From: an uncultured Novosphingobium sp.
Lineage (GTDB): Bacteria > Pseudomonadota > Alphaproteobacteria > Sphingomonadales > Sphingomonadaceae
Reading direction: 5' to 3'
DNA length: 15,567 bases
Assembly: GCA_937860195.1 (NCBI GenBank)
Contig: CALMBN010000179.1
Coordinates: 1-15,567 of the forward strand
Shown here: positions 7,171-14,806 of the stretch, piece after piece
Layout: each line of letters opens with the position of its first letter
How positions within the stretch are numbered: position 1 is the first letter of the stretch
Notes under the pieces: model-generated
The model's database searches: none
What the model was told of the DNA's origin: nothing
What the model saw: only the letters and a program-made list of their open reading frames with translations
Program-made: the position numbers and the translations under genes

Positions 7171-7955
7171 TATCGCCCCTTCCACACCCCGGGCCGCTTT
7201 TCGATAAACGCGGCCATGCCTTCGGCTTTGTCTTCGGTGGCGGTCAGGACCTGAAAGATCCGGCGTTCGATCAGGATGCCTTGATCGAGCCCGGTTTCAA
7301 ACGCGGCGTTGACCATTTCCTTGTTGGCGATCGCGGCCAAGGGCGGCATCGCGGCGATCTCGGTGGCGGTCTTGAGCGCTTCCTCGATCAGCGAAGCCAG
7401 CGGCACTACCCGTGCGACCAGACCGGAACGCTCGGCCTCTTCTGCGCCCATCATCCGCCCGGTCAGGCACATTTCCATCGCCTTGGCCTTGCCGACCGCG
7501 CGGGTCAGCCGCTGGCTGCCGCCCATTCCGGGGGCGACACCCAGCTTGATCTCGGGCTGGCCAAAGCGGGCGTTTTCCGAAGCGATGATAAAGTCCGCCA
7601 TCATCGCAAGCTCACACCCGCCGCCCAGCGCAAAACCGTTGACCGCCGCGATCCACGGCTTGCGGACGGCCTTGACCAGATGACTGGACCAGCGGCTGAA
7701 GAAATCCTGCGCATAGAAATCAGCGGCAGGTTTATCAGCCATTTCCTTGATGTCGGCACCCGCCGCAAAGGCCTTTTCGCCCGCGCCGGTCAGCACCGCG
7801 CAGCGTTGTCCGGGATCAGCCTCAAACGCGGCGAAGGCCACGATCAGCTCTTCCAGCACGGCCGAGTTGAGCGCGTTCAGCGCCTGCGGGCGATTGAGCG
7901 TGATCAGCGTCACCGCGCCGCGCTGTTCGGAGAGGATGTGTTCGTATCCCGACAT
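7170..7955 (-). CDS. Enoyl-CoA hydratase (crotonase family)
   Basis: Predicted 261-residue hydratase adding water across the double bond of 2-enoyl-CoA. Residues AGADIKEM (65-72) and [16 protein letters not shown] (106-121) form the CoA and oxyanion region. The two catalytic glutamates are both present, Glu115 in GGGCEL and Glu135 in [10 protein letters not shown], matching Glu144 and Glu164 of the rat mitochondrial enzyme. [17 protein letters not shown] (143-159) and the C-terminal [12 protein letters not shown] are also typical. This favours a true hydratase over an isomerase or hydrolase of the same fold. The ATG at 7955 has GGAG nine bases upstream. It is the first gene of a three-gene operon ending in mmsB. 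In valine breakdown such an enzyme would hydrate methacrylyl-CoA to 3-hydroxyisobutyryl-CoA; general fatty-acid beta-oxidation is equally possible on sequence alone. Confidence 0.93.
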   Translation of the reverse strand: MSGYEHILSEQRGAVTLITLNRPQALNALNSAVLEELIVAFAAFEADPGQRCAVLTGAGEKAFAAGADIKEMADKPAADFYAQDFFSRWSSHLVKAVRKPWIAAVNGFALGGGCELAMMADFIIASENARFGQPEIKLGVAPGMGGSQRLTRAVGKAKAMEMCLTGRMMGAEEAERSGLVARVVPLASLIEEALKTATEIAAMPPLAAIANKEMVNAAFETGLDQGILIERRIFQVLTATEDKAEGMAAFIEKRPGVWKGR

Positions 7956-7974
7956 TCTGCACTACTCCAAATTA

Positions 7975-8108
7975 GTCACCCTGAACTTGTTTCAGGGCCC
8001 ATTTCGCTGCCTGCTCCTGAGCCTTGCGTGGCCAAACTGAAACCCGCGTCCAAGACCTCACGCGCCGAGCTTGCGGCACGATGGGTCCTGAAACAAGTTC
8101 AGGATGAC
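7975..8108. repeat. REPIN-like inverted-repeat element
   Basis: Two 28-base arms, 7975-8002 and 8081-8108, are inverted copies of each other with 26 of 28 positions identical. Each arm carries the core CCTGAACTTGTTTCAGG (or its complement), which folds on itself as CCTGAA/TTCAGG around a five-base loop. The two arm differences fall on the two bases that pair just outside that core, so both arms keep a 7-bp hairpin (C-G in one, T-A in the other). About 78 unrelated bases separate the arms. The build is that of a REP doublet (REPIN) or a small non-autonomous element. It lies after the glpD stop and before the enoyl-CoA hydratase start, filling most of the 201-base gap. From memory, similar palindromes are frequent in sphingomonad genomes. 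Confidence 0.8.
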
Positions 8109-8156
8109 GATGCGGGTGTGGGATTCGCTATTGGTTCAGTAATGGCTGGGAAGGAC

Positions 8157-9614
8157 CTATTGGCCCAGATATTCCTTCAAACCCGCAACCTCAGCCTTGC
8201 TCAACCGCAGCCCCAGCTTGGTCCGACGCCACAACACGTCTTCGGCGCTGACCGCCCATTCCTCAGCCACCAGATAATCCACTTCGGCCTGCCGCAATCC
8301 GCCGCCGAAATCGCGGCCTTGCTCGCGTGCCAGCCAAGCCCGTGCCCGCGTGCCATAGGCCCGTGCGATCCGGTCAACATCGTCGGCCGCCAGAAAGGCA
8401 AAGTCGCGCGCCAGCTCGGCCTTCAGCGGCTCCAGCCCGTCGATCGCAAAGTCCCCGCCGGGGAGCGCCGCGCTGCGGGTCCAGCCAGGGCCGGACAGCG
8501 CGGGCAGCCGCGCTGCCATCAGGTCCACCGCTTCCTCGGCCAGATGCCGATAGGTGGTGATCTTGCCGCCATAGACCGACAGCAACGGCACCCCTGCCTC
8601 AGCTTCTGAGAGGTCCAGCCGGTACCCGCGCGTCGCCGCCTCGGGCTTGCCGCTGTTGTCGCTGACCAAGGGCCGCACGCCAGAATAGGTCCAGACCACA
8701 TCGGCGGGCGTAATCGCCTTGCCGAAATAGCGACTGGTCCCGTCGCACAGATAGGCGATCTCCTCGGCGCTCGCCTCGATCTTGTCGAGCGTGCCGGCAT
8801 GATCGACATCGGTGGTGCCGATCAGAGTGAAGTGCCGTTCATAGGGGATCGCGAAGAATATCCGGCCGTCGGGCAGCTGGAAGAAATAGGAATAGGGATG
8901 ATCGAACAGCGCCGGGACCACGATGTGGCTGCCGCGGACCAGTCGCATGGCATAATCGGGGGATTCTCCAGCCAAGGCCTCAACCTCGAGCACGCGGGGC
9001 CCGGCGGCATTGACCAGCGCCCGGGCGAAGAAGAACTCGTTCCCGGCCTCGATTCGCCATAGCTCGCCCTCACGCCGCGCGGATGTCACGCGGGTGCGGG
9101 TCTTGACCGTGCCGCCGCGTTCCACCGCATCCATGGCGTTGAGCACTACCAGCCGGGCATCATCGACCCAGCCATCGGAATATTCGAACGCGGTTGAGAA
9201 TCCACCTTTGAGCGGGACCCCAGCGGCGTGTTGTCGCAAATCGACCGTGCGGGTCGCCGGCAACGTCTTGCGCCCGCCGATGTGGTCATAGAGGAACAGC
9301 CCCAGCCGCAACAGCCAGCGCGGCCGCAGCCCTTCAACCCATGGCAGCACGAACCGCAGCGGGTGGATGATATGCGGGGCAATCTTCCACAGCGTTTCCC
9401 GTTCGGTCAGCGATTCGCGGACCAGGCCGAACTCGTAATGCTCGAGATACCGCAAGCCGCCGTGGATCAGCTTGGTCGAGGCCGAGCTGGTGCCCTGGGC
9501 CAAATCGCCAGCTTCGAGCAGCAGCACCTTGGCCCCGCGTCCGGCCGCATCGCGGGCGATCCCCGCCCCGTTCACGCCGCCGCCGATCACCGCCAGATCG
9601 AAAGGCTCGCTCAT
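8157..9614 (-). CDS. glpD: Glycerol-3-phosphate dehydrogenase, FAD-dependent
   Basis: Membrane-associated flavoenzyme that oxidises sn-glycerol 3-phosphate to dihydroxyacetone phosphate and passes electrons to the quinone pool. It has 485 residues, a normal length for the GlpD family. The FAD motif FDLAVIGGGVNGAGIARDAA spans residues 5-24. GTSSASTKLIHGGLRYLEHY (41-60) is the GlpD signature next to the active site. VNAAGP (201-206), RGSHIVVP (227-234), IGTTDVDHAG (265-274), SGVRPL (311-316) and SVYGGKITTYRHLAE (346-360) match further conserved blocks, and the C-terminal helical domain is present. The start at 9614 begins the fold directly; its ATG overlaps the stop of the upstream transporter gene by four bases (ATGA). 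No glpK, glpF or glpR is in the window, so regulation by glycerol cannot be judged. Confidence 0.95.
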   Translation of the reverse strand: MSEPFDLAVIGGGVNGAGIARDAAGRGAKVLLLEAGDLAQGTSSASTKLIHGGLRYLEHYEFGLVRESLTERETLWKIAPHIIHPLRFVLPWVEGLRPRWLLRLGLFLYDHIGGRKTLPATRTVDLRQHAAGVPLKGGFSTAFEYSDGWVDDARLVVLNAMDAVERGGTVKTRTRVTSARREGELWRIEAGNEFFFARALVNAAGPRVLEVEALAGESPDYAMRLVRGSHIVVPALFDHPYSYFFQLPDGRIFFAIPYERHFTLIGTTDVDHAGTLDKIEASAEEIAYLCDGTSRYFGKAITPADVVWTYSGVRPLVSDNSGKPEAATRGYRLDLSEAEAGVPLLSVYGGKITTYRHLAEEAVDLMAARLPALSGPGWTRSAALPGGDFAIDGLEPLKAELARDFAFLAADDVDRIARAYGTRARAWLAREQGRDFGGGLRQAEVDYLVAEEWAVSAEDVLWRRTKLGLRLSKAEVAGLKEYLGQ

Positions 9615-10846
9615 GCCAGCGGCACATCCCGCAGCGCACCGGGCGGACTCAGGCGGCGGAACAACTGGCCGTGCTCGCTCCACAACACCAGCAAAAGGGT
9701 CAGTAGCCCGGAAGCCAAGAGCGCGAGCAGGAAGGGCAATGCGGTCTCGTTATAGGATTGCCCCACTGCCCAGCCGATCAGCGAGGCCAGCACCAGCTTG
9801 ACGAAAGCCTGCGCCGAGCTTGCCGCACCAGCGATTCGTGCAAACGGCTGAAGCGAAATCGAGCCGAAATTGGCCCCGACAAAGCCCATCATCATCATCG
9901 TGACGGTCTGGATCGTCACGAACTGCCACAACGTCTCATTCCCGCCCAGCGCAACGGCAAGATGAAGCAGCGAGAGCGCCAGATAGGTCAGCATTGCGGC
10001 ATGCGAAACGCGCCGCGCGCCGAACCGCTCCACGATCCGCGAATTGGTGAAATTGGCCCCAGCCATCCCAAGTGCCATTGCCCCGAAGATCAGCGGAAAC
10101 GCAGGCCCTGCCCCGAAATGCTCGGCCACCAGTTGCTGGCTCGACTGGATATAGCCCCAGCCCGCCCCCAGCATCAGCGCCCCGCCCAGAACATAGCCGC
10201 TCGCCGCGCGGTCGGTCAGCGAGGCGCTCATGTTGATGAAAATTGTCTTGAAATGGACGTTCTGTCGGTATTCGGCATGAAGCGTCTCGGGCAGTCGCAG
10301 TGTGATCCATCCGGCCATGACGACACCGAGCAGTGCCATCAGCCCGAAGATCCAGCGCCAGTCTGCGACCAGCATGATCGCTTGCCCGATCGACGGCGCG
10401 ATCATCGGCACGACCATGAAGATCACCCCGATCAGCGACTGCAACTTCGCCATCCGGTCCCCGGAAAAGCGATCGCGGATGATCGCCGACGGGATCACCG
10501 AGAGACCGGAACTGACGATGCCCTGCGCCAGCCGGATCGCGATCAGCGCCTCGATGCTGGTCACCAACGCAGAGGCCAGTGCGAGCACAACATAGGCGCC
10601 AATGCTGGCCAGCAACACCGGTTTGCGCCCATAGCGGTCAGCCAGAACGCCAGGCACCAGCGAGCCGAGCCCAAGCCCGAGCAGAAACATGCCGATCACC
10701 AGTTGGCGCTGATTGGGATCGGTCACTGCCAGTTCGCGCGACATCACCCCCAGAGCAGGCAGCATCGCGTCGATCGCCAGCGCGTGAAGCGCCTGCACCA
10801 GAGCGAGCATCGCCACCAGCTCGCCTTCGCGGATTGGCAACGGCAT
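9611..10846 (-). CDS. Bcr/CflA-type multidrug efflux transporter (MFS)
   Basis: Inner-membrane major facilitator protein of 411 residues with about 12 hydrophobic segments. The first segment, ELVAMLALVQALHALAIDAM followed by LPALG, closely follows the Bcr/CflA pattern with its Asp in helix 1. The next loop has GVLADRYGRKPVLL (66-79), the MFS motif A. Such pumps export drugs or small metabolites by proton antiport; the substrate here is unknown. The ATG at 10846 gives the usual short cytoplasmic N-terminus. A TTG at 10927 would add an unlikely polar extension, and an ATG at 10810 would cut into helix 1. No good Shine-Dalgarno site is seen. The gene ends inside the glpD start (ATGA), so the pump and the dehydrogenase share a transcript. 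It is divergent from dinB, with 109 bases between the starts. Confidence 0.9.
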   Translation of the reverse strand: MPLPIREGELVAMLALVQALHALAIDAMLPALGVMSRELAVTDPNQRQLVIGMFLLGLGLGSLVPGVLADRYGRKPVLLASIGAYVVLALASALVTSIEALIAIRLAQGIVSSGLSVIPSAIIRDRFSGDRMAKLQSLIGVIFMVVPMIAPSIGQAIMLVADWRWIFGLMALLGVVMAGWITLRLPETLHAEYRQNVHFKTIFINMSASLTDRAASGYVLGGALMLGAGWGYIQSSQQLVAEHFGAGPAFPLIFGAMALGMAGANFTNSRIVERFGARRVSHAAMLTYLALSLLHLAVALGGNETLWQFVTIQTVTMMMMGFVGANFGSISLQPFARIAGAASSAQAFVKLVLASLIGWAVGQSYNETALPFLLALLASGLLTLLLVLWSEHGQLFRRLSPPGALRDVPLA

Positions 10847-10955
10847 CGCGGCGCTATGGGGAGGACTGTCGGCAAGCACAGGCTGCCTATGGCCGGAATG
10901 TGCGCAATCTGCCACCCCCCAAGCCAAATCGTTTCGTTTGCGCTATGGTTCGGGA

Positions 10956-12080
10956 ATGTCCGCGCCGCCGCCCGAATTGGAGGAAACCGAAGGCGGCGGC
11001 CTGCGCAAGATCATCCACGTCGATATGGATGCCTTTTACGCCAGCGTCGAACAGCGCGACGATCCGTCGTTGCAGGGGCTTCCGGTTGCGGTTGGCGGAG
11101 AAGGTCCGCGCGGGGTGCTGTCGACCTGCAGCTACGAAGCGCGCAAGTTCGGGTGCCGCTCAGCCATGCCGTCGGTGACCGCCAGACGGCTTTGCCCGCA
11201 GCTGATTTTCAGGCCGCCGCGTTTTGCGGTCTACTCGGCAATCTCTCGCCAGGTGCAAGAGATTTTCCTGGAATTCACCCCATTGGTCGAACCGCTGAGC
11301 CTGGATGAAGCCTATCTCGATGTCACCGACGATTTGAAAGGGATCGGTTCTGCCACCCGGATTGCGGAACTGATCCGGGCGCGGATCAAGGCCGAAACCG
11401 GGCTGACTGCAAGCGCAGGCGTGTCCTACAACAAGTTCATCGCCAAGCTCGCCAGTGACCAGAACAAGCCCGATGGGATCTGTCTGATCCGCCCAGGCGA
11501 GGGCGCCGCGTTCATCGCCACAATGCCGGTTCGGCGGTTTCACGGAATCGGCCCGCGCGGCGCGGAAAAGATGGCTTTACTCGGGATCGAAAGTGGTGCG
11601 GACCTGGCCGCCAAGGACATCCATTTTCTGCGCCAGCACTTCGCCAGTCAGGCCGATTATCTCTATCGCGCTGCAAGGGGGATCGATCTGCGGCGGGTCA
11701 AAGCCAATCGGGCGAGGAAATCAGTGGGAGCCGAGCGCACACTCGACAAGGACATCTCGTCCGGCTCGGTTTTGCGCGAAGTGCTTGAGCGGATCATTGC
11801 AATTACGTGGCAACGAATCGAAAAAGCCGGGGCCAGAGGACGGACCGTCACGCTGAAACTAAAGCACAAGGACTTCACTGGCCTGACCCGGGCCCGCAGC
11901 CTGCCCCGCCCGGTTTCAGGTTTGGCCGAGTTCTCGGCCATCGGCCATGCGTTGCTGGATGAAGTTCTGCCGCTGGCCCAGCCAGTCAGGCTGGTCGGGC
12001 TGACGCTCTCTGCGCTGGACGAAGACGAGCCGGAAGCCGGGCCCGTTGGCGGGAATTTACAAGGCGAACTGGAATTCTGA
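10956..12080 (+). CDS. dinB: DNA polymerase IV (Y-family)
   Basis: Error-prone translesion polymerase, 374 residues. The palm carboxylates are all present: Asp23 in IIHVDMDAFYASVE, and Asp117 and Glu118 in SLDEAYLDVT. Tyr28 sits at the steric-gate position that excludes ribonucleotides. CSYEARKFGCRSAMPS (58-73) is the fingers block. TASAGVSYNKFIAKLASDQNKPDG (151-174) is the conserved palm motif, and RFHGIGPRGAEKMALLGI (194-211) is the helix-hairpin-helix DNA contact. The little-finger domain follows. The protein ends in QGELEF, a QxxLxF beta-clamp binding motif at the extreme C-terminus. The ATG at 10956 is preferred over an in-frame TTG at 10938; only GGGA precedes it. I saw no clean alphaproteobacterial LexA box in the 109 bases upstream, so SOS control is not evident. 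Confidence 0.95.
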   Translation: MSAPPPELEETEGGGLRKIIHVDMDAFYASVEQRDDPSLQGLPVAVGGEGPRGVLSTCSYEARKFGCRSAMPSVTARRLCPQLIFRPPRFAVYSAISRQVQEIFLEFTPLVEPLSLDEAYLDVTDDLKGIGSATRIAELIRARIKAETGLTASAGVSYNKFIAKLASDQNKPDGICLIRPGEGAAFIATMPVRRFHGIGPRGAEKMALLGIESGADLAAKDIHFLRQHFASQADYLYRAARGIDLRRVKANRARKSVGAERTLDKDISSGSVLREVLERIIAITWQRIEKAGARGRTVTLKLKHKDFTGLTRARSLPRPVSGLAEFSAIGHALLDEVLPLAQPVRLVGLTLSALDEDEPEAGPVGGNLQGELEF

Positions 12081-12150
12081 CGCGAGTACCTGGCTGAAAG
12101 TTGCAAGGCGATGCTTCAGAAATCCGCGCCCTGAATCTGCGGGCCAGCAA

Positions 12151-12169
12151 GCCGGGCTGCTATCCCGGC
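12151..12169. terminator. Possible terminator hairpin between dinB and the PBP gene
   Basis: GCCGGG (12151-12156) and CCCGGC (12164-12169) form a perfect 6-bp GC stem with a seven-base loop containing the stop codon of the penicillin-binding protein. There is no T run on either side. The 79 bases between the convergent genes otherwise hold nothing notable. Confidence 0.35.
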
Positions 12170-14247
12170 GAGCCAGCGTTGGAGGCCTTGTCCTTGCCAG
12201 TTGCCTCGTTGAGGAAATCCTCATTCGCGGCCGGCGGCGGCGGGACCGGAACCAGGCCGCCCTTGTTGCCAGGCGCATCTGGTGACGGAAAGTCCTCCTG
12301 CGGGCGTTCCGGGGCGACCAGATTGCCTTGCTCATCGACATATTGATACTCGTCCGGCGCGCCGCTCATCAACGGTTCGTCATCGGATTCGAGTTGCCAG
12401 GCCGGCAGGGTCAGATCGGTTTCAAACTTTTCGATCGGCCGGCCGGCCACCGCCACTTTCATGTATGAGGCAAAGGCGCGCGCCGGGGCAGTGCCGCCTT
12501 GCAGGCCAGGCACCGGCCGGTCATCGTCACGACCCATCCACACCCCGGTGGTGACACCGCTGGAGAAACCCAGAAACCAACCGTCCTTGTTGGCCGTGGT
12601 GGTCCCGGTCTTGCCCGCTACCGGGCGGCCAATCTGAGCGGCCTTGCCGGTGCCGATATTGACCGCGCTTTGCAACATGTCGGTCATGCCCGCTGCGACA
12701 TGGGCCGGGATCAGGAGCGGGCCAGGCTTGCGCGCCCGGTTGTAGAGCACTTTACCGTCGGTGGTCACGACCTTGACGATGCCATAAGGCTCCACGGCCA
12801 TGCCTTTGGCAGAGATCACGGCAAAGGAGCGGGTCAGATCGATCAGTCGCACTTCGTTGGTGCCAAGCACCATCGACGGCACGGTCGAGATCGGAGTCGA
12901 GATCCCGAATGATCTGGCGATCCCGGCGACTGCCGAAAATCCCACTTCCTGCCCCAACTGCGCGGCAACGGTATTCTTGGAATAGGCAAAGGCGGTCCGG
13001 ACATCGATTTTCCCGGCAAACCCGCCGCCTGAATTGCGCGGGCTCCAGCCTTGAATCGTCACCGGCTCGTCAATCACTTCGGCATTGGGGGTATAGCCGG
13101 CCTGCAGCGCGGCGAGATAAACGAACAGCTTCCAGGCCGAACCCGGCTGCCGCACCGCGTTCACCGCGCGGTTGTAGTTGCTGGTGACATAGTCGGTCCC
13201 GCCGACCAGCGCGAGCACTGCGCCATCGCGGTCCATGCTGACCAGCGCGCCCTGGGTGCCGCCTGGAACATTGTTCTGGATCGCCGCCGTTGCTGCGTTC
13301 TGCAGCCTGGGGTCAAGTGTGGTCCAAACCTCGATCGGCTCGTCGGTCTCTCCGAGCAGCAGGTTAAGCTGCGGCAAGGCCCAATCGGTGAAATAACGCA
13401 CGGAATTCTGTCCGGATTCCTTGGCAAAGGCGATTTTCTCAAACTCAACCTTGGCCGCACGACCGGCATCGACCTTGGCGTTGCCGACCATCAAGCCGAG
13501 CACAACCGAACCCCGGCCACGCGCGGCTTCGGCATCGGCGGTCGGGGCATAGTGCGAAGGGGCCTTGACCAAGCCCGCAATGATCGCCGATTCGGGCAAG
13601 TTCAACGTGGTGGCAGAATGGCCGAAAAACTTCTGGCTTGCCGCATCGATGCCATAGGCTCCGCCGCCAAAATAGACCTTGTTAAGGTACAGCTCGAGCA
13701 CCTGCTCCTTGGAAAACTTCCATTCCAGCGCCAGCGCGATGACGGCTTCCTGAAGCTTTCGGCCAAAAGTCTTGGAATTGTTGAGGAAGACTGTGCGGGC
13801 CAGCTGCTGGGTAATGGTCGAACCGCCCTGCGTGAACCGGCCTTCATCAAACCGGACCTTGAACGAGCGGGCAAGGCCGATCGGATCGATCCCGATGTGA
13901 TTGTAAAACCGCTTGTCCTCGGTCGAGAGCATTGCGTCTTTCATCACCTGCGGGATCTGATCGTGACCAAGCCACTTGCCGTAAGATCGCCCGATCGTGA
14001 CCAACTGCGTCCCATCGCGGGCGCGGACAACGATCATCTGTTCGGACTGGATGGTCTTGATACTGTCAAAGCCTGGCAGCTTGTTCACCTGCCAGGCCAC
14101 GGCTCCGGCCAGCGATCCCGCCCCGAGCAGACCGAGCACGACACCCCACCCGATTAATCGCCGCACCAACCGCCGAAAACCGGTTGGCTCGGGCTTGTCG
14201 GGCAGGGCCGAGGATTGCGAACTGCGCCGGTTACTGCGTCTGGTCAT
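12160..14247 (-). CDS. Class A penicillin-binding protein (bifunctional peptidoglycan synthase)
   Basis: Polymerises lipid II into glycan strands and cross-links peptides in the periplasm. It has 695 residues, anchored by one membrane helix at about 33-55 after a basic cytoplasmic N-terminus. The GT51 domain follows, with STEDKRFYNHIGID (108-121, catalytic Glu110), GGSTITQQLARTVFL (141-155), RKLQEA (163-168) and KEQVLELYLNKVYFGGGAYG (180-199). The transpeptidase has nucleophile Ser370 in QPGSAWKLF (SxxK, with Lys373), the SKN motif at 423-425 and KTGTT at 546-550. The SxxK box reads SAWK rather than the more usual STFK. The C-terminal 80 residues are acidic and then proline-rich (PVPPPP at about 667-672), a probable flexible tail. 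It resembles PBP1a more than PBP1b or PBP1c, but I do not fix a symbol. GAGAGGGA lies a short way before the ATG at 14247. The gene is convergent with dinB. Confidence 0.94.
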   Translation of the reverse strand: MTRRSNRRSSQSSALPDKPEPTGFRRLVRRLIGWGVVLGLLGAGSLAGAVAWQVNKLPGFDSIKTIQSEQMIVVRARDGTQLVTIGRSYGKWLGHDQIPQVMKDAMLSTEDKRFYNHIGIDPIGLARSFKVRFDEGRFTQGGSTITQQLARTVFLNNSKTFGRKLQEAVIALALEWKFSKEQVLELYLNKVYFGGGAYGIDAASQKFFGHSATTLNLPESAIIAGLVKAPSHYAPTADAEAARGRGSVVLGLMVGNAKVDAGRAAKVEFEKIAFAKESGQNSVRYFTDWALPQLNLLLGETDEPIEVWTTLDPRLQNAATAAIQNNVPGGTQGALVSMDRDGAVLALVGGTDYVTSNYNRAVNAVRQPGSAWKLFVYLAALQAGYTPNAEVIDEPVTIQGWSPRNSGGGFAGKIDVRTAFAYSKNTVAAQLGQEVGFSAVAGIARSFGISTPISTVPSMVLGTNEVRLIDLTRSFAVISAKGMAVEPYGIVKVVTTDGKVLYNRARKPGPLLIPAHVAAGMTDMLQSAVNIGTGKAAQIGRPVAGKTGTTTANKDGWFLGFSSGVTTGVWMGRDDDRPVPGLQGGTAPARAFASYMKVAVAGRPIEKFETDLTLPAWQLESDDEPLMSGAPDEYQYVDEQGNLVAPERPQEDFPSPDAPGNKGGLVPVPPPPAANEDFLNEATGKDKASNAGSPG

Positions 14248-14266
14248 GAACTTCGCGTTCCCTCTC

Positions 14267-14286
14267 GCCGGGCAACCCGCCCCGGC
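14267..14286. other. GC-rich hairpin in the PBP leader
   Basis: GCCGGG (14267-14272) pairs with CCCGGC (14281-14286) around eight bases, some 20 bases before the PBP start on the minus strand. It could be a weak terminator for the upstream NfeD/QmcA unit or a leader hairpin. No T run follows, so no role is assigned. Confidence 0.25.
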
Positions 14287-14356
14287 TTAACGATTCCCAT
14301 AGGGCATTAGCCGCGCAGCGTTAATCCGGGAAATGTGACGATCGCGTGCAGATCGA

Positions 14357-14806
14357 TCAGTGCAAATGCTCAACCAGCAGCACGACGCCATCGCTGCCGG
14401 TTACCCGCATCTTGGTGCCGGGCTCGGCATCGGGGCCTTTGGCGAGCCATTCGCTGTCGCCCATTTTGACCCGGCCTTGCCCCTCGACGATCACTTGGGT
14501 GACCGTCACGACCTCGCCGGCCGAACGCGCCCCGCGGTCGTTCATCTTGGGGTCGGCACTTTCAACCGGATTGCTGCGCAGCCAACGCCGTCCGCCAAAC
14601 ACCGAAGCCACCGAGAGACCTGCAAACAGCAGCACCAGTCCCGGCATTCCCAGCGCAGGAAAAATCCAGCTGACAAGCCCGGTAATCAACGCCGCTCCGG
14701 CCATCCAGATCAGGAATACCCCCGGAATCGTCATCTCGCCAATCGCGAGCAACAATCCCAGCCCCAGCCACAGCCAGTGCGGTTCTATCCCGGAGAGAAA
14801 GTTCAC
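14357..14806 (-). CDS. NfeD-like membrane protein (YbbJ type)
   Basis: A 149-residue inner-membrane protein with a short N-terminus, two to three hydrophobic segments (about 10-24, 28-49 and 54-70), and a soluble C-terminal OB-fold domain from about residue 92. The OB-fold carries the typical G..G.v....pGrvk.gds.W.A pattern and ends in [13 protein letters not shown]. Proteins of this kind are encoded beside SPFH-domain proteins and are thought to act with them; E. coli ybbJ next to qmcA is the model. The start is a GTG at 14806 that overlaps the stop of the SPFH gene (GTGA), with GGGGG upstream, so the two are translated together. It is the short NfeD form without a serine-protease domain. 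Confidence 0.9.
   Translation of the reverse strand: MNFLSGIEPHWLWLGLGLLLAIGEMTIPGVFLIWMAGAALITGLVSWIFPALGMPGLVLLFAGLSVASVFGGRRWLRSNPVESADPKMNDRGARSAGEVVTVTQVIVEGQGRVKMGDSEWLAKGPDAEPGTKMRVTGSDGVVLLVEHLH

Noticed and set aside
7281..8609. A 442-codon plus-strand frame antisense to enoyl-CoA hydratase and glpD
   Set aside because: It spans two well-supported genes and the repeat between them, and shows no recognisable fold or start signal.
10930..10955. Possible LexA box before dinB
   Set aside because: The candidate GTTT-N8-GTTC departs from GTTC-N7-GTTC in both a base and the spacing.
9758..11308. A 516-codon open frame on the plus strand across the transporter and into dinB
   Set aside because: It is antisense to a transporter with clear MFS motifs, its translation is rich in His, Arg, Gln and Pro with no domain, and it runs into the dinB frame. 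It is a product of high GC codon bias.
13051..14157. A 368-codon plus-strand frame antisense to the penicillin-binding protein
   Set aside because: All PBP motifs lie on the other strand in one unbroken frame, and this translation has no domain features.
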